NCBI RefSeq assembly: GCF_020080835.1
Contig: NC_058166.1
Span: 744,001 to 808,000, forward strand
Direction of reading: 5' to 3'
DNA length: 64,000 nt
Source: Cotesia glomerata
Lineage: Eukaryota > Arthropoda > Insecta > Hymenoptera > Braconidae
A program made the position numbers and the translations under genes. The first letter of the stretch is position 1; every line of letters begins with the position of its first letter. Shown here piece after piece: positions 46,850-58,665 of this stretch. The notes under the pieces are model-generated. The model did not search any database. It was not told where the DNA came from and saw only the letters and a program-made list of their open reading frames with translations.

Positions 46850-47900
46850 TAAAAAAATCTTTATTTTCCATCAAATGGACATCCTTTTCCATCAAACTTA
46901 CTTCAACAAAAAAAGTCGGCAATTTTGTCTTCCATCAATTGGACATCATTTACATCAAATGGACATGATTTTCCATCAATTGGACATCATATTCCATCAA
47001 TTTAACTTCATTTACCATCAAATTTAATTTAATAAAAAAATAATTAATTTTATTTTCCATCAATTAGACATCACTTCCATCAATTGGACATCACATTCCA
47101 TCAATTAAACTTCATTTTCCATCAAATTTAATTTAATAGAAAAAAGTAATGAATGTTATTTTCCATTAATTGGACATCGTTTTTCATCAGGTGGACATCA
47201 TTTTCCATCAATTGGACATCACATTTCATCAATTCAACTTCATTTTCCATCAAGCTTAATTAATAAAAAAAAGTATTCAATTTTATTTCCATCACATGGA
47301 CATCATTTTCCATCAATTAGACATCACATTCCATCAATTTAATTTCATTTTCCATCAAATGGACATCATATTCCATCAATTAAACTTCATTTTCTATCAA
47401 ACTTAATTTATTAAAAAAATTATCAATTTTATTTTCCATCAACTAAACATCATTTCCATCCCATCGACATCATTTTCCATCAATTGGACATCACATTCTA
47501 TCAATTTTACTTAATTTTCCATCAAACTTAATTTATTTAAAAAATAATCAATTTTATTTCCCATCAATTGGACATCATTTCCATCAATGGACATCATTTT
47601 CCATCAATTAGACATCACATTCCATCACTGCAATTTCATTTTCTATCAAATTTGATTTAATAAAAAAGTAATCATTTTTATTTTCCATCAATTAAACATC
47701 ATTTTCCATCACTTGAACTTCGTTCTTAATTAAAAATAATTGAAATCCTTTTTTACTAATTTTCCATCAATTTGACATCAAATAAACTTGAATTTCCATC
47801 AATATTTTTTGTATATTATTTTAAAACATCCTTAATTTTTTCTTAGATAAATATTATTTTCCATCAATATAACATCATTTTCCATCATTAAAATTGCATC
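46850..47900 (+). repeat. CCATC minisatellite ('CCATCAATTGGACATCA' subtype)
   Basis: 'cattttccatcaattggacatcac' and 'ttccatcaaacttaatttaataaaaaaa' form a higher-order unit of about 110 bp repeated some eight times. The subtype differs from the 'GAACTTCA' arrays to the left. Confidence 0.9.
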
Positions 47901-48765
47901 ACCGACTCATCAAATCTCACAAGCATTCTATCAAAGTTCTTAAAAAAAAAAAAAAAAAAAAAAACTTCTATTGTAGTACCGCACCGTGAAATTGAATGCA
48001 TCAGTGATTTTATCGATACAATGAATAAAGAGAAAAGTTTCCGTTTTGTTATCGCAAAATGATAGGCGCCATGACAACAATACCCTACAAATTCAAATTC
48101 AAAACACGTATACAAACAAGTGTTTTGCCGTCAGGGTGAATGAAGTCGCCTATTGCTAACTGTGTGGGAGGAACAATAAGTGGAAGGAGGAGGAGGAGGG
48201 GGAAAGAACCTTGTCATGACTAAAAATCGGTAGCAGTGACCGGGAAAATAGCTCGGGAAAACGTTTAGTTGTGTAACTTGCTCGAAAAAGTGAAAAATAA
48301 TCTCCATACTTTTTATTTCCTCCAGCAATACTATTTTTATTATTTTTGTCGAGCTTCGGAATATCAAAAGTTATATGTAGTCTCTACATTCATGATATGT
48401 TGATGTAATACATATATTTTATTGATATATTTAATAAATGAATAAAGTCGGGTGATAAATTTTATCTAGTTTGTTTTTTTGATGACTGAGCGAAAGTAAA
48501 ATTTATTGAGCTAAGGATTGGGGGAGGAAACGAGGATGGGGAGATAAAAGTTGAGGAGTTTTCAACACTCTACTTCAATGCTGCTAATGACGTCACAAGA
48601 CGATAATGTTTGGGGGAAGATACCATTTTTGCTTCAAATCTCGGTATTATATGCGTATTAAGGCTAATTGTTGTTGATGATAAGGTTTCTTTTATTTTAA
48701 TTTTTTTGGGGATGAATTTTTCGATATTTTTTTGACGTTCAACAATGATGTCTAATTTATGGAAA
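47900..48765. other. Unique island at an orientation switch
   Basis: After an A(22) run (about 47,942-47,964), bases 47,975-48,050 are open on the plus strand as HREIECISDFIDTMNKEKSF, then RFVIAK and a stop. The preceding 'cttctattgtag' could be an acceptor; entry would need phase 1, which the candidate exon at 46.5 kb does not supply. GC-richer, G-rich text lies at 48,160-48,210. Evidence is too thin for a gene call. Confidence 0.35.
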
Positions 48766-50045
48766 ATTAAATTTATTATTTTTTTTAGTAAAATAATTTT
48801 GATGGAAAATGAAGTTAAATTGATGGAATGTAATGTCCAATTGATGGAAAATGATGTCCATTTGATGGAAAATAAAATTGATTACTTTTTTTTATTAAAT
48901 TAAGTTTGATGGAAAATGAAGTGAAATTGATGGAATGTGATGTCCAATTGATGGAGATGATGTCCAACTGATGGAAAACGATGTCCAATTGATTGAAAAT
49001 GATGGAAAATAATATTTATCTAAGAAAAAATTAAGGATGCTTTTAAAATAACATACAAAAAATTGATGGAAATTCAAGTTTATTTGATGTCAAATTATTA
49101 AAAAACGACTAATTATTTTTAATTAAGAACGAAGTTCAAGTGATGGAAAATATGTCCAATTGATGAAAAATAAAAATGAGTACTCTTATTAAATCAATTT
49201 TGATGGAATGTGATGTCCAATTGATGGAAATGATGTTCATTTGATGGAAATTATATCCAATTGATGAAAAATAAAATTGATGACTTTTTTTTATTAAATT
49301 AAGTTTGAGGGGAAATGAAGTTAAATTGATGGAATTTGATGTCCAATTGATGGAAAATGATGTCCATTTGATGGAAAATAAAATTGATTATTTTTTATTG
49401 AATTAAATTTGATGAAAAATGAAGTTAAATTGATAGAATGCGATGTCAAATTGATGGAAATTGATGTAAATTTGATGGAAAACGATGTCCGATTGATGGA
49501 AAATAAAATTTATTACTTTTTTTTATCAAATTGAGTATGATAGAAAATGATGTTAAATTGATGGAAAATTAAATTTATTACTTTTTTTTTATCAAATTAA
49601 GTATGATAGAAAATGTTGATGTTAAATTGATGGAAAATTAAATTTATTACTTTTGTGATTAAATTAATTTTGATGGAAAATAAAGTTAAATTGATAGAAT
49701 GTGATGTCCATTTTATGGAAAATGATGTCAATATTATGGAAAATGAAATTTATTACTTATTTCATTAAATTAATTTTGATGGAAAACGAAGTTAAATTGA
49801 TGAAAAATGATGTCCAATTGATGGAAAATGATGTCCAATTGATGGAAAATGAAAGTTATTACTTTTTTGATTAAATTAAGTTTAATGGAAAATGAAATTA
49901 AATTGATGGAATGTGATGTCCAATTGATGGAAATGATGTCCATTTGATGGAAATGATGTCCAAGTGATGAAAAATAATTAAAATTCATTTGATGTAAATT
50001 AAAATTTTTGTGATGGAAAATGATGAAAATTTGATGGAAAAATCT
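48765..50045 (-). repeat. GATGG minisatellite (mirror of 46.85-47.9 kb)
   Basis: 'gatggaaaatgatgtccaattgatgg' and 'aaataaaattgattactttttt.attaaattaagttt' are the reverse complement of the subtype at 46.85-47.9 kb, with the same higher-order order inverted. Confidence 0.9.
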
Positions 50046-50960
50046 AAAAAATTCTGCATAACATAAAATTTTCCCCTTTTAAAATATTCCTTTAAACTTC
50101 CTTATAATAAAGATAAAAATATTGAATTCCTTGAATACATAATACAGATTTAAGGTCTATAGAATATTTAAATGGTATTTGCAGTACCAAAGGTTAAGGC
50201 TTCAACTACATCACTACAACTAGTACTATAACACCGACACGAATATTTGCTGCTAAGCTCGAGATAACCAAATGGAGAGGTCACACCGACGACTTCATAG
50301 ATTCATACATATATACATATACAACATATATGAATATATATAGCACTGCTTGCATTACGAATTCCACTACTGAGATGCATTGCCAACCGCACGATCAAGT
50401 TTGACCACTTTCACGTCTAACTTCTCGGTAAGGGAGAGGGAAAGTGGGTTGGAGGGGGAGAGGGTGCTTAACGATAAGTTGTCTAGTCAAACAGCGGGTG
50501 AGTTCTGTAGCACCGGCAGTGACAAGCAAAGCCGAAAACCAGAGAGCAGAACAATGTTGGATGTCCTTAGGGATCTATAGGTTATCTTGTGAGCGTCTTT
50601 TGCGTTAACATTTCGTTGGTATCTTGGTATCTTACTTTCTTGTAACCATTCTTGAGGTTACCGAGAAACTCACTGACCATTTGTTACCTTACCTGACAAA
50701 TTTATGTCGCACGGGCTTTTGCACTCGAGAAAACATTTGGATCAAACCAAGAATTTTAGTACTTCTTTTTTTTTTTTTTTTTTTAAGCCAACTATTTTTT
50801 ACATTGAATTTCTTTATTGGAATACAAATAATTTAACGTGACAGGTATATGGTACGTTAAATCATTTTTAACGATTGTAATAACCATTTAAGTTATTTTG
50901 TTCTTACCTATCATTATTTCTCAGATATTTTTATTTTTTTTTTCTTGAAAAAAATTTTTT
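50045..50960. other. Unique island, mixed composition
   Basis: Bases 50,370-50,580 are GC-richer with purine-rich text ('ggagggggagagggtg') and two donor-like sites (GTAAGG at 50,428, GTGAGT at 50,499). An upstream non-coding exon on the plus strand is conceivable, but no coding frame with a proper ATG is supported. An A/T-run hairpin lies at 50,930-50,985. Confidence 0.35.
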
Positions 50961-51850
50961 TTTAATTTTTAAAAAATTTTTTAGGACTCCTAGTATTTTT
51001 TTAGGACTCCTAGAATATTTTCTAGGACTCTTAGAACCTTTTCTATGACTTCTAGAAACATATATGACTCCTAGATTATTTTATAGGATTCCTAGAATTT
51101 TTTTGAAGATTCCTAGAATTTTTTTAGGATTTCTAGAATATTTTCTAGGACTCCTAGAATCTTTTCTATGACTTGTAGAAATTTATATGACTCCTAGAAT
51201 TTTTCTAGGGCTCCTAGAATATTTCCTTAGACTTCTAGAATTTTTTTAGGATTTCTAGAATTTTTAAAGGACTCCTAGAATATTTTCTAGAACTCCTAGA
51301 ATCTTTTATATGACTTGTAGAAATATATATGACTCCTAGAATTTTTCTAGGGCTCCTAGAATATTTTATAGGATTTCTAAAATTTTTCTAGAACTCCTTA
51401 AACCTTTTCTATAACTTCTAAAAATATATATGACTCCTAGAACTTTTTCTATGACTTTTATAAATATATATGACTTCTAGAATATTTTCTAGAACTCCTA
51501 GAACTTTTTCTATGACTTCTAGAAACATATATGACTCCTAGATTATTTTCTAGGAATCCTAGAATTTTTTAAAGATTCCTAGAATTTTTTTAGAATTCCT
51601 AAAATATTTTCTAGAATTCCTAGAATTTTTTGTTATTCGTTGTTTTATTCCTAGGGCTCCTAAAATTTTTCTCTAGGACTTCTAAAATTTTGTATTACTT
51701 CAAGATTCATTTTTAGGACTCCTAAAATTTTTTTTAAGGCTCTTAGAATTTGTCTATGACTCCTAGAATAATTTCTAGCACTCCTAGAATTTTTTATGAC
51801 TTCTAGATTCATTTTTAGGACTCCTAGAATTAATTTAAGACAGAAAATTT
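50960..51850 (-). repeat. CTAGGACTC minisatellite, 'GACTCCTAGAA' orientation
   Basis: 'ttctaggactcctagaatatttt' units of about 20 bp number more than 30. CTAG tetranucleotides recur at almost every unit, and the unit is partly self-complementary. The orientation is opposite to the copies from 53.9 kb on. Confidence 0.9.
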
Positions 51851-52280
51851 TGTTAAAAATTTTTTCTATCTAAAATTTTCACATAATTTTAGTACTAAAA
51901 TTATCATAATAATTTTTACAACGTCATTTTTTAGTTAAATAACCACAAAAATAGTAAAATTTTAATTACTGCTTTACCATCATCCTATAAATTTTAGTTT
52001 TTTACATTCATCTATTTTTCTTTATTTTCGTCTACTAGCCGTCTCTGTGCTTGCATTGTGAAAAAGTAACAACAAAAAAGCTGACGTAATTAACTTATAC
52101 TCTTTTATCTCTGAGAATATAAGAGACAGTTGATACTCTGGTGCATTATTTACAAATTTCAAACACACTACACACAACGAAAAAAAAAAAAACATTATTT
52201 ATTGTGAAAAAAAGATTTCTATTTTCTCTCTACAATTTCAACAATAGACTGTTATTTTTTTCATTGTTTAGTTTAAAGTA
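51850..52280. other. Unique AT-rich stretch
   Basis: No gene, RNA or repeat recognised. An A(12) run lies near 52,182. Confidence 0.5.
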
Positions 52281-53240
52281 CCATTAGAGAAAACAAAATT
52301 GAAGTTTGATTGATAGAAAATTAAAAAATTAAATTTTTAATGAAGTTGGTTTGATGGAAAATTAAGTTCAATTGATGGAAATCAAACTTCATTTTTCTAG
52401 AATGTAATTTTAATTGATGGAAAATGAATTTCACGTGATGGAAAATAAATTTAGAATTTTTTTTCAACAAAATTAATTTGATGGAAAATCACCTTCATTT
52501 TTTGCAACATAAAGTTTGACATCCAGATGATGGAAAATGAATTTGATGTGATGAAAAATGAAGCTCAATTTTTTTCCAACAAACTTAATTTGATGGAAAA
52601 CCAACTTTATTTTTCTGTGATATAAAATTTAATTGATGGAAAATGACATCCAGGTGATGGAAAATAGTTCAATTTTTTTTCCAAAGAACTTAATTTAATG
52701 GAAAATACAACTTGATTTTGTTGTGATGTAAAATTTAATTGATAGAAAATGACATCCAGGTGATGGAAAATGAAATTCATGTGATGGAAAATGAAGTTGA
52801 ATTTTTTTTTCCAACAAACTAAATTTGATGGAAAAACTAACTTTTTTCTGTGATGTAAATTTTAAGTGATAGAAAATTACTTTTACGTGATGGAAAATAA
52901 AATTTAATTTTTTTTTGTAATGAACTAAATTGGATGGAAAAACTAACTTTATTTTTCTGTGATGTAAATTTTAGGTGATGGAAAATGACATCCAAGTGAT
53001 AGAAAATTACTTTTACGTGATGGAAAATAAAATTTATTTTTTTTTCTAATGAACTAAATTTGATGGAAAAACTAACTTTATTTTTCTGTGATGGAAAATG
53101 ACATCCAGGTGATGGAAAATTAATTTAACGTGATGGAAAATAAAGTTCAATTTTTTCGCAAAAAACTTAATTTGACGGAAAAACCAACTTCATTTTTTTA
53201 TGAAATAAAGTTTGATTGATGGAAAATGAGATTCAACATT
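52280..53240 (-). repeat. GATGG minisatellite, 'gacatccaggtGATGGaaaatgaa' subtype
   Basis: A higher-order unit of about 115 bp, with 'ttttttccaacaaacttaatttgatggaaaaacca' and 'ttttctgtgatgtaaaatttaattgatgg', repeats seven or eight times. Confidence 0.9.
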
Positions 53241-53880
53241 ATCGATTAAGTAGTTCACGTATCAAAAGGTAAAACTTAAATTCCACATATGTGAGCATGT
53301 TTCAAGTAAGAAATAAAAGCGGCGTCTGACGTGACGTTTACCTTTACCTTGACTCGTGGCTGTTTCACCGATTTCTCGAGTATACTTTTACTCGAGTATG
53401 AAAGTACAATGGGGATAGAGGGCTGAAAAGAAGTAAGAGAGGTAAGAGTGGGTAAGAAGGGCAGAAAATTCTTTAACATATTATGTATAATATATTTGGA
53501 TCTGCTTGTGGTACTTGACATTCTAACCTACTAGTCACGTCAATTTTTAATGCTGCTTGATTCTTGTAGATTGTCCGCGTGATACAGACTGATTTTATTT
53601 TTAGTTTTCATCTGTAGCGCGTGGATCGACTCTCAAGCATTCAATTATTTTTAAATTCAATTTACTTTATTTATAGAAAAGAATAAGTGGAAGAGGTTAG
53701 GGGTAGCAGGGGATTTAAAGTTTCTTTTTCGACTAATAAGAATTTTATTTATTCATCGAGGTGTATTGCCTTAGCAATAAGTTGTTCTAGTTACTTTAAA
53801 TTTAATTAAATCTAAAAAATTTATTCAGTTTTAAAAAGTTTGTTTAGATTTAGAAATTTTTTAATTTCTAGAAAGTTTAA
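53240..53880. other. Unique stretch, no gene supported
   Basis: Mixed composition at 53,310-53,640 with a palindromic 'ctcgagtatacttttactcgag' near 53,375. No convincing exon on either strand. Confidence 0.4.
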
Positions 53881-54840
53881 TAAATTCTAGAAATTTTTTT
53901 TTGTTCTAGAAAATTTAATTAGTCCTAGATTATTAATTCTAGAAAATTGAAACTAGTTCTAGAAAATTTTATTCTTCTAAAAAATTTATTTACTTTTAGA
54001 AAAAAAATTCTAGAAAATTTTTTTCAGTCCTAGAAAATAGCTAGAAGTTATAGAAAATGTCTAGATGTCACAGAAAAATTTTAGGAGCAATAGAAACTTT
54101 CATATGACTCTTAGAATCTGTCTAGAAATTATAGAAAAATTTTTAGGATTGTTAAAAACTTTCTAGGAGTCATAGGAAAATTTTTAAGAGACCTAGAAAC
54201 TTTCTAGGAAAATTATAGGAGTTCTAGAATCTTTCTATGAGTCATAGATCCTTTCTAGGAGACATAGAAACTTTTATATGACTTTTAAAAACTGCCTACA
54301 AGTCATAAAAAAATTTTAGGAGTCCTAGAAAATTTCTAGGAGTCATAGGAAAATTTTTAGACGTCCTAGAAACTTTCTGAGTTTATAGAAACTTTCTAGG
54401 AGTCCTAGAAACTTTTTATGAATCTAGAGAAATTTTCTAGAAGTTATAGAAACTTTTATATGACTCCTAGGAACTGCCGACATGTCTTAAAAAAATTTTA
54501 GGAGTCTTAGAAACTTTCTAGGAGTCTTAGAAACTTTCTAGGAGTCTTAGATCCTTTCTAGGAGTCATAGAAACTTTTATGACTTCTAGAAATTTTTTAG
54601 AAGTTAGAAACTTTCTAGAAAATTTTTTTAGTTCTAGAAAATTTAATTCGTACTAAATTATTAATTCTAGAAAATCAAATTAGTTCTAGAAAATTTTTTT
54701 CTTCTAGAAAATTTATTTCTAAAAAATTAAAATAGTTAAAAAAAAATTTTTTAGTTCTAGAAAATTTACTTAATAAAAAAATAATTCCAAAAATTCTAGA
54801 AAATTTTTTCAATTCCAGAAAATTGACCTATTTCCATCAA
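53880..54840 (+). repeat. CTAGGAGTC minisatellite, 'TAGGAGTCCTAGAAA' orientation
   Basis: 'aggagtcctagaaactttctaggagtcatag' units, with 'ttctagaaaattt' variants at both edges. Confidence 0.9.
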
Positions 54841-55540
54841 ATCACCCTTTTTGCTCTAAAAAAAAATTACTTACCCTTAATATTAAATCCTATTAATAAC
54901 AATTATCTGTACATGACACAAAAATCGACACACAGTCACTTGGTAAAAGTAATTACTTGAAACTTAATTAAAAAATCAAATTCAATAATCCAGATTTTCC
55001 AGCCCGGCAAACTTAAAAAAGATGACGACGATAAAATTTAAAAAAAAATCTAATAACTCACGCTCGGAAGTACTGAAGACATTTCACCCGAAACGAGACC
55101 GATATGACCAAGAAAAAATTACATTCCGTGCACTATTGCATCCAATCTGGCGCGAAGCCAACAAATGTCACAAAACTTTCGTATTTTTTCCGGTAATATT
55201 TTTTTTACATTATCAATTTGTCAAATTTTCCCGGAAAATTAACGAAAGAAAAAAAAATAAATTTTTTTGTTATTTTTTGTTTAATTGAAAATTTAGGAAA
55301 AAAAATTTTCCGAGTCACCGCATGCGAGATAATGCTGACAAAAAAAAACGGTGGCGTGACGTTTGCCCTGGCGGCACTCGGCCGACTAAACTTCGGAAAA
55401 GCTGACGAGACAAAGGAGCAATAGTCGCTGAAAATGCGCATACGCAGACTCCAACGGAAAATCAGATGTATTTTTTTAGGGAAAATCAGGTGAATTTTAT
55501 TCTTCTAGTTGAACTTATTGAGAATTTTTGGAAATTTAAG
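54840..55540. other. Unique island with GC-rich core
   Basis: The core at 55,310-55,440 is clearly GC-richer ('gtttgccctggcggcactcggccg'). Both strands are open: plus NGGVTFALAALGRLNFGKAD, and minus, from an ATG at 55,441, MRIFSDYCSFVSSAFP. On the minus strand an ATG (55,084) with seven codons, then GTGAGT, is also a possible short first exon. This could be a promoter and first-exon region, perhaps of the minus-strand membrane-protein gene. That is speculation. Confidence 0.35.
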
Positions 55541-56590
55541 AAAAAAAAAATTTTCCTAGGAGTCCTAGGAACTTTCCTAGGAGTCCTAGGAACTTTTCTA
55601 GGAGTTACAATAATTTTTCTAGGAGTTCTAGATTTTTTCTATCGTATAGGATTTTTATTTTTTTTTCTAGGAGTCCGAGAAATTGTTTTAGGAGTCCTAG
55701 AAATCATTCTAGGAGTCAAAAATTATTTGAGGAGTCATCAAAATTGTTCTAGGAATTAAAGATATTTTAATATGATTTTATTATGACTCTAAGATGTTTT
55801 ATCTTTTTTAGGAGTTATAGGATTTATTCTAAGAGTCATAGAAACTTTTATATGACTCCTAGAAACTGTCTAGAAGTCATTAAAAATTTTTTAGGAGTCC
55901 TATAAACTTTCGAGAAGTCATAAAAAATTTTTTTAAAGTCTTAGAAACTTTCCAGGGATTATAGATACTTTATAGGAGTCTTAGAAGCTTATATATAACT
56001 CCAAGAAACTGTCTAGATGTCATAAAAAATTTTTTAGGAGTCCTAGAAACTTTCTAGGAGTCTAGAAAATATTTAGGAGTTATATGAAACTTTCTAGGAG
56101 TCATAGATACTTTCTAGGAGTCTTAGAAACATTTATGTGACATCTAAAAACTTTCTAGAAGTCATAGAAAATTTTTTAGAAATCCTATAAACTTTCTAGG
56201 AGTCGTAAAAAATTTTTTAAGAGTCTTCGAAACTTTCCAAGAACTAGAGATACTTCTAGGAGTCGTAGAAGCTTTTATATAACTCTAAGAAACTGTCTAG
56301 ATGTAATATAAAAATTTTTAGGAGTCCTAGAATCTTTCTAGGAGTCATAGAAAAATTTTTAAGAGTCCTAGAAACTTTCTAGGAGTCATAGATACTTTCT
56401 TGGAGTCCTAGAAACTTTTATATAATTCCTAGGAACTGCCTAGACGTCATAAAAAAATTTTTGGAGTCCTAAAAATTTCCTAGGAGTCATAGAAACTATT
56501 CTAGGAAGCCTAAAACTATTCTAGGAATCCTAGAAATTGTTAGGAGTCCTAAGAATTATTTTAGGGCTCTTAGAAAAAATTTTTTTAACA
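55540..56590 (+). repeat. CTAGGAGTC minisatellite
   Basis: 'aggagtcctagaaactttctaggagtcatagaaacttttatatgactcctagaaactg' forms a higher-order unit of about 170 bp repeated several times. The open frame at 55,466-55,759 is partly repeat translation. Confidence 0.9.
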
Positions 56591-57240
56591 TTATTAAACA
56601 CTACTATTTAAAAACACACCAAAAACAATTATAACAATTTAATCCTCATTAAAATCTAATTATCGCCGCATAATTACTTCAATAGAGTATCAATTTAATT
56701 AAAAACCAATTAAGAAAATAAAAATTCACTAATTAAATTTCAAACTCCCGAACATTAATAAACCCCCCCCCCCCCGAATAATTTAAATCATAATATTAAT
56801 TAACAAATAAATTAATTAAATAGCTAACAGGTTAACGCATAATAATGTTTGCCTGAAAGGATACATCATTACACATATATGACTGAAATCAGCGACCAGA
56901 TGGTACCAAGCAACAATGCGCACCCCTTCCGCTTATTCTCACCCCACCACTACTAAATTACAGTGATGCTAATGCTACCGCTGAACAATAGCGATGCTCA
57001 ATATTGCTCGCTTCTACAGAGACTGAGCTTACAGAGGGGGGTGAGTTTAAGGAGCGTAGGTATAGACTTACGCTCGAATTAACAAACACCAAACGTTCTC
57101 GTAATCCTATTGTAATTATTATCAATTATTTACGGCTTCTCGAAGTTTAGTTTCTGTTATTTTACATGTCAGTTACCATTCTTATTATTATTATTTAATG
57201 ATCAAAAATTTTAGCATTGTAACTTTGCTTTTGTAGTTTC
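56590..57240. other. Unique stretch, no gene supported
   Basis: AT-rich with a C(14) run near 56,763. Bases 56,850-57,080 are mixed and include 'acagaggggggtgagttt', a donor-like site on the plus strand without a supported reading frame. Confidence 0.4.
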
Positions 57241-57242
57241 TC

Positions 57243-58110
57243 AACTTTAAAGCTCCATAACTTTTGAACTAATTAAAATTTTACAACCGGACCTAGCTGG
57301 TTCGCTCAGTCAGACTCTGGCGTATCGATTTCACTCCCCAGTTGTTGATCTAGGATTTATAGATCCCGAGATATGCGCGATAAATCACCAATATCACTGA
57401 TTTCCTTCAAATTTTTAGATTTTTTAACTTTAAAGCTTCATAACTTTTGAACCAATCAAAATTTTGCAACCGGACCTAGCTGGTTCGCTCAGTCAGACTC
57501 TGGCGTATCGATTTCACTCCTTATTTGTTGATCTAGGATCTATAGATCTTGAGATATGCGCGATAAATCATCGATATCAATGATTTAGATCAAATTTTCA
57601 GATTTTTGAACTTTAAAGCTCTATAACGTTCCAACCAATCAAAATTCAGGAACCGGACCTAGTTGGTTCGCTTGATCAGACTCTGGCGTATCAATTTCAC
57701 ACCTTATTTGTTGATTTAGGATCTATAGATCCCGAGATATCTGCGATAAATCACCAACATCATTGATTTCCTCCAAATTTTCAGATTTTTTAACTTTAAA
57801 GTTTCATAATTTTCAAACCAATCAAAATTTAGGAACCGGACTTAGTTGGTTCGCTTGATCAGACTCTGGCATATCGATTTCACTCCCCATTCGTTGATCT
57901 AGGATCTATAGATCTCGAGATATGCGCGATAAATCACCTAAGTCATTGATTTAGGTCAAATTTTCAGATTTTTGAGCTTTAAAGCTTTATAACTTTTGAA
58001 CCAATTAAAATTTTGTAACCGGACCAAGCTGGTTCGCTTGATCAGCCTCTGGCGTATCGATTTCACTCCCCAACCATTGATCTAGGATCTATAGATCCTA
58101 AGATAATCGA
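57243..58110 (+). repeat. Tandem satellite, five units of ~183 bp
   Basis: Units start near 57,243, 57,428, 57,610, 57,790 and 57,975 with 'aactttaaagc(t)(t/c)cataac', and run through 'aaccggacctagctggttcg', 'cagactctggcgtatcgatt', 'gttgatctaggatctataga' and 'cgagatatgcgcgataaatc'. Copies differ by about 10 percent. The opening 'cataacttttgaaccaatcaaaatt...aaccgg' resembles the AT-rich 180-bp family and the foldback core near 0.75 kb. Confidence 0.9.
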
Positions 58111-58665
58111 TTCAAAGCGGAGTAATTTAGTTTCCAGGACATGATTGTTGACAATCGACTTACGAGGTGGCGAAAATCGATCAGGTTGTTGACTCACTTT
58201 ATTCAAATCCCTCGTCTGTAAATTGGCTAAAAAAGTAAGCTCCTATCGATCTGCCCTTACCATTACCCTTTGCTCTGTCCCCGTGCTGGGGTTGACCGTC
58301 TAGGATAAACTTTGCTAAGTGATGAGGCAAGTACGTCGGGAGTTTTTAAATTTTAATCTTCGTTAAAAAAAAATATCCAATAGATATTACAAGAGTCAAT
58401 AGAGCAAGGGGGTCAAAGAGCTTAGTTTGTTAAAAAGAGGAAAAATTTCGAAAAGTGATAATATAAAGCGACAAAGTTCTGGTAGTAGCGTCGGTTTAAT
58501 TTAGCGGTCAAAGGGATTTTAATTTTATTAATAACCTACGTAATTTTAATAGAGTACAGCGTAGACAAGTTGCTAGTTAGTTTGGAGAATTTTGCTGAGA
58601 TTTAATGAATTTTAATGGAATTCGGATTGTTGAAATAAAGTTGTTGAAAAAACAGATTTTTTAGT
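58110..58665. other. Unique stretch, no gene supported
   Basis: Mixed composition at 58,110-58,340, AT-rich afterwards. No open frame with splice support. Confidence 0.45.

Noticed and set aside
50380..50580. A 66-codon frame taken as a gene
   Set aside because: It opens on TTG, not ATG; the nearby ATG at 50,375 meets a stop after eight codons, and there is no splice-consistent partner.
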